Source: Spirochaetota bacterium (GTDB lineage Bacteria; Spirochaetota; Spirochaetia; Treponematales; Rectinemataceae). From it: a DNA stretch of 15,920 nt. A model generated the notes under the pieces. The model did not search any database and was not told the origin of the DNA. It saw only the letters and a list, made by a program, of their open reading frames with translations. The stretch's first letter is position 1; each line of letters begins with the position of its first letter. The position numbers and the translations under genes are program-made. This document shows, piece after piece, positions 13,504 through 15,920 of this stretch. Where the stretch lies: assembly GCA_023421875.1 (NCBI GenBank), contig JAEZSM010000060.1:1-15920 (forward strand), in the 5' to 3' direction.

Positions 13504-15231
13504 ATGGAAAAAATTAAAAAGAATCGCCTTACGATACTCCTCTTTGCCGCCCTGGCGGCACTTGTGCTTTCCTGCGCCACCGCGCCGCCGCCTCCCTCGG
13601 AGTTTTTTTTCAGTCCCGCCGAATGGCAGGGCAGTACGCTGGTCGGAACCCGCTACGGCCTGATTGAAGGCGTAAAGGACAGGGACAAGACCCTGGCCTG
13701 GCTGGGCATTCCCTACGCGGCGCCGCCAGTCGGGGAACTGCGCTGGAAGGCCCCCCAGAAGCCCGAGCCCTGGCAGGGGCTGCGCAGGGCCGACCGCTTT
13801 GGCCAGAGATCGGCCCAGCGCTCCTTGTTCACCGGCATGATCACCGGCTCCGAGGACAGCCTCTACCTCAATATCTGGAGGCCGTCAAGCCAGGAAAAAT
13901 CCCTGCCCGTCTATGTCTGGGTCCATGGTGGCTCGAATACCTCGGGCGCGGCCAACGAGAGCAAGGGCTACTACGGCCATTCCCTTGCATCGAAGGCCAA
14001 TCTTGTCTTTGTCTCCATCAACTACCGCCTGGACGTGTTCGGCTGGTTCTCTCACCCTGCATTAAAGACCAGAAATGACCCCGAGAGCGATTCGGGCAAT
14101 TTCGGCACCCTGGACATAATCGCCGCGCTGGACTGGGTGCGCGAAAACATAGAATCCTTCGGCGGCGACCCGGAGAATGTCACCGTAGCCGGCGAGTCGG
14201 CGGGCGCGCTTAATGTGCTCAGCCTTCTTATAGCGCCCAAGGCGAAGGGGCTTTTCCACCGGGCTGTCATCGAAAGCGGCTACACCCACGGCCCCGCGGT
14301 GAGCCCCGAGGCTTTCGCTGTCAATCTAGGCATTCGGCTGGCATTGAGGCAGAACAAGGCGCCGAGCATCGAGGAGGCGTCCCGGCTTCTAGCCGCTCAG
14401 AGCAACCAGGAATTGGCCTCATGGCTGCGTTCAGCCTCGCCCAGGGAATTGCTCCAGCTATCCAGACCCGCGGGCAAAGAAATTTTATCCATACCCTGTC
14501 CAATTTTCGACGGCCTTGTCCTGCCTTCCGACGGCTTCGAAGCCCTGTCCGATCCCCGGCGGCGGGCAAATGTTCCCATCATAATCGGAACAAACCGGGA
14601 AGAGACAAAGCTGTTCCTCCAAATCGTCATGAATCCACGGAATCCCCACTACTCGCGGCTGGTCGAATTGAGCAGCCTGCTCTGGAAGGCCGAGGGCGCC
14701 GATAGCGTTGCCGACGCATACGGCAAAGACTCGGCAGCCGGGGATGCTCCTCCCGGAAAGGTCTACCTGTACCGCTTTGACTGGGGTGCCCAGGACGAGG
14801 AAGAGGAAGGCGTGATGGGCGGCATTGCCAGCCGAAGGCTGGGGGCATCCCACGCGATAGAAATACCCTTCTTTCTCCAGACAGACGGGCTTTTCGGCTC
14901 GGGTTTTCCCCTTCGCATCTATACCAGGGCCAATAAAAACGGAAGGCAGGCTTTGCAGTCCGCCATCGGGGAATACCTGGCAGATTTTGCCCGTACAGGC
15001 GATCCCAACCATAGCCTGGATTCCTCTTTGGTGGGAAGAATCTACTGGGAGCCCTGGGATCCGAAGTCGGAAAAACCAAGCTATCTCGTGCTCGACGCAG
15101 GGTTTAAAAACTTACTGCTTCGTCTCGAACAGGGTCGGGTACGCCGGGAGGATATTATCCTTGAAATTGCGGACAACAGCCCGCCTAGTCTCAAGAGCCA
15201 GTTTGTTCGGCTGGCTCCCCTCTTTTTCTAG
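13504..15231 (+). CDS. Type-B carboxylesterase lipoprotein
   Basis: This 575-residue alpha/beta hydrolase belongs to the carboxylesterase type B family (the cholinesterase/para-nitrobenzyl esterase group), which cleaves carboxylic esters. A signal sequence with lipobox LVLSC (Cys24) predicts a lipid-anchored envelope protein. Family landmarks in order: GIPYAAPPVGELRWKAPQ near the N-terminus, EDSLYLNIW, the oxyanion motif HGGSNTSG, the nucleophile elbow GESAGA (Ser232), a probable acid in GTNREET and the probable catalytic His in LGASHAIEIPFF. The usual Cys of EDCLYLN is Ser here, so that disulfide is absent. The inner ATG (13504) is preferred over an in-frame ATG at 13474 because it gives a normal MEKIKKNR signal-peptide start. 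It is transcribed alone and its natural substrate is unknown. Confidence 0.93.
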   Translation: MEKIKKNRLTILLFAALAALVLSCATAPPPPSEFFFSPAEWQGSTLVGTRYGLIEGVKDRDKTLAWLGIPYAAPPVGELRWKAPQKPEPWQGLRRADRFGQRSAQRSLFTGMITGSEDSLYLNIWRPSSQEKSLPVYVWVHGGSNTSGAANESKGYYGHSLASKANLVFVSINYRLDVFGWFSHPALKTRNDPESDSGNFGTLDIIAALDWVRENIESFGGDPENVTVAGESAGALNVLSLLIAPKAKGLFHRAVIESGYTHGPAVSPEAFAVNLGIRLALRQNKAPSIEEASRLLAAQSNQELASWLRSASPRELLQLSRPAGKEILSIPCPIFDGLVLPSDGFEALSDPRRRANVPIIIGTNREETKLFLQIVMNPRNPHYSRLVELSSLLWKAEGADSVADAYGKDSAAGDAPPGKVYLYRFDWGAQDEEEEGVMGGIASRRLGASHAIEIPFFLQTDGLFGSGFPLRIYTRANKNGRQALQSAIGEYLADFARTGDPNHSLDSSLVGRIYWEPWDPKSEKPSYLVLDAGFKNLLLRLEQGRVRREDIILEIADNSPPSLKSQFVRLAPLFF

Positions 15232-15262
15232 GCCTTTATTCCATCCTGCTTGAGTTTCTTTG

Positions 15263-15291
15263 TTGACAGCAGGATTATAGATTACTATACT
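15263..15291 (+). promoter_or_regulatory. Near-consensus promoter of the radical SAM gene
   Basis: A perfect TTGACA (15263-15268), 17-nt spacer and TATACT (15286-15291) make this the best promoter in the window. Transcription should begin near 15297-15299, leaving only about 5-7 nt before the ATG at 15304 and no ribosome binding site. The -10 is embedded in an inverted repeat. Confidence 0.75.
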
Positions 15292-15302
15292 TATGTATAG
15301 TA
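15283..15302. promoter_or_regulatory. Operator-like 8+8 bp inverted repeat over the -10 and start site
   Basis: TACTATAC (15283-15290), TTAT, GTATAGTA (15295-15302) is a perfect inverted repeat with a 4-nt centre. It covers the -10 element and the expected transcription start, the classical place for a repressor. It agrees with the E. coli LexA consensus TACTG(TA)5CAGTA at 15 of 20 positions, but the critical CTG/CAG triplets read CTA/TAG. The regulator is therefore unidentified. Confidence 0.55.
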
Positions 15303-15303
15303 T

Positions 15304-15920
15304 ATGGATGTTAACGGAAAGATCGAAATTCTCGCCGACGCCGCCAAATACGACGCATCCTGCTCGAGTTCAGGCAGCGCCAGACCAGGCAAGGCGGGCG
15401 GCTTGGGCAGCACCGCTGTCGGGGGCATTTGCCATTCCTGGTCCTCCGATGGCCGCTGCATATCCCTGTTAAAAGTACTGCTCACCAACGCCTGCGCCTA
15501 CGACTGCGCCTACTGCGCAAACCGCCGCTCCAACGACCTGCCCAGGGCCTGCTTCGAACCCGAAGAGCTCGTCCGCCTTATCATGGATTTCTACCGCCGT
15601 AATTACATCGAGGGAGCTTTTCTCTCCTCCGGGGTCCTCGGAAGCCCCGATGCGACCATGGAACGGCTTATAAGCGTAGCTCGCCGCCTAAGAACCAAGG
15701 AGGGCTTTAACGGCTACATTCATCTCAAGATTATTCCCGGAGCCTCGGAAGCCTTAGTCCTGGAAGCGGCGCGCTGGGCCGACAGGGTTTCGGTCAACAT
15801 CGAGCTGCCCAGCGCCGCCAGTCTTTCGCGGATAGCCCCGGACAAAAGCCCCCGGGCGATATTCGGCCCCATGCGGTTCTTGGCCCAGGCTTCGGGCTAT
15901 CCTGTTTCGGCCCTGCCTCC
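15304..15920 (+). CDS. Radical SAM protein of the putative DNA modification/repair family, partial
   Basis: The visible 205 codons match the family annotated as 'putative DNA modification/repair radical SAM protein' (TIGR03916). The N-terminus KIEILADAAKYDASCSSSGS and GICHSWSSDGRCISLLKVLLTN are family hallmarks. The 4Fe-4S cluster motif is CxxxCxxC (C64, C68, C71; ACAYDCAYCANRRSND), with extra Cys at 20, 43 and 52. Barrel strands follow: YIEGAFLSSGV, FNGYIHLKIIPGAS and DRVSVNIELPS. The enzyme should cleave S-adenosylmethionine reductively; its substrate is not established. Members are usually encoded beside a second conserved protein (TIGR03915) and are linked to a uracil-DNA-glycosylase-like domain, which would lie beyond the window edge here. 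The ATG at 15304 lacks a ribosome binding site and follows the promoter closely. Confidence 0.9.
   Translation, partial: MDVNGKIEILADAAKYDASCSSSGSARPGKAGGLGSTAVGGICHSWSSDGRCISLLKVLLTNACAYDCAYCANRRSNDLPRACFEPEELVRLIMDFYRRNYIEGAFLSSGVLGSPDATMERLISVARRLRTKEGFNGYIHLKIIPGASEALVLEAARWADRVSVNIELPSAASLSRIAPDKSPRAIFGPMRFLAQASGYPVSALP

Noticed and set aside
15291..15488. Minus-strand small open frame over the radical SAM start
   Set aside because: Antisense to a well-recognised protein start and to the strong promoter; no independent support.
1..15920. CRISPR arrays, transposases, phage or toxin-antitoxin genes
   Set aside because: No spaced direct repeats, terminal inverted repeats, transposase motifs or toxin-antitoxin pairs were found; the genes are metabolic, transport, repair and envelope functions.

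Overview
The window is an ordinary, densely coded bacterial chromosome segment with eleven complete genes and a partial gene at each edge. It is GC-rich by eye and shows no insertion sequences, phage genes, CRISPR arrays, tRNAs or rRNAs. The organism has an outer membrane: LptC-, LptA- and LptB-like proteins, lipoproteins and a periplasmic TRAP receptor are present. The gene content (pyrG followed by lptC-lptA-lptB, a fused TAXI-type TRAP permease, a FtnA-like ferritin, a DNA-linked radical SAM protein) would suit a Treponema-like spirochaete. That placement is an inference from family resemblance, not a proof.

Layout from left to right. (1) Positions 1-650, minus: the start-side 216 codons of a TatD-family hydrolase. 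(2) 760-3867, minus: a TAXI solute receptor followed by a fused TRAP permease, with strong hairpins between them and a promoter plus operator-like palindrome upstream. (3) 4056-7870, minus: pyrG-lptC-lptA-lptB, which couples CTP synthesis and envelope-lipid transport genes in one tight transcription unit. (4) 8013-8726, plus: rsmG (16S rRNA m7G methyltransferase), which overlaps the end of thrB. (5) 8707-11192, minus: thrC-thrB, the last two steps of threonine synthesis, joined by an ATGA overlap. (6) 11273-11791, minus: ferritin with its own promoter and a clear terminator. (7) 11904-13366, minus: tag (3-methyladenine DNA glycosylase) and a nitroreductase-family gene, joined by an ATGA overlap. 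(8) 13504-15231, plus: a lipoprotein type-B carboxylesterase. (9) 15304-15920, plus: the N-terminal part of a radical SAM protein of the 'putative DNA modification/repair' family.

Three things stand out. The radical SAM gene has a near-consensus promoter whose -10 lies inside a perfect 8+8 bp inverted repeat resembling an enterobacterial LexA box with altered core triplets. This is a good operator candidate for a poorly understood DNA-linked system whose partners should lie just beyond the window. Second, several transcription-unit-first genes (pyrG, rsmG, the esterase, the radical SAM gene, possibly thrC) lack a Shine-Dalgarno sequence and have a -10-like hexamer 6-13 nt before the start codon, which suggests leaderless or near-leaderless mRNAs. 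Genes inside operons, plus the ferritin, TAXI-receptor and tag genes, carry ordinary ribosome binding sites. Third, a perfect 24-bp GC-rich palindrome separates the TRAP receptor gene from its permease gene, a plausible means of differential expression.

No gene-free stretch exceeds 300 bases. The longer gaps hold the promoters, hairpins and terminators listed below.
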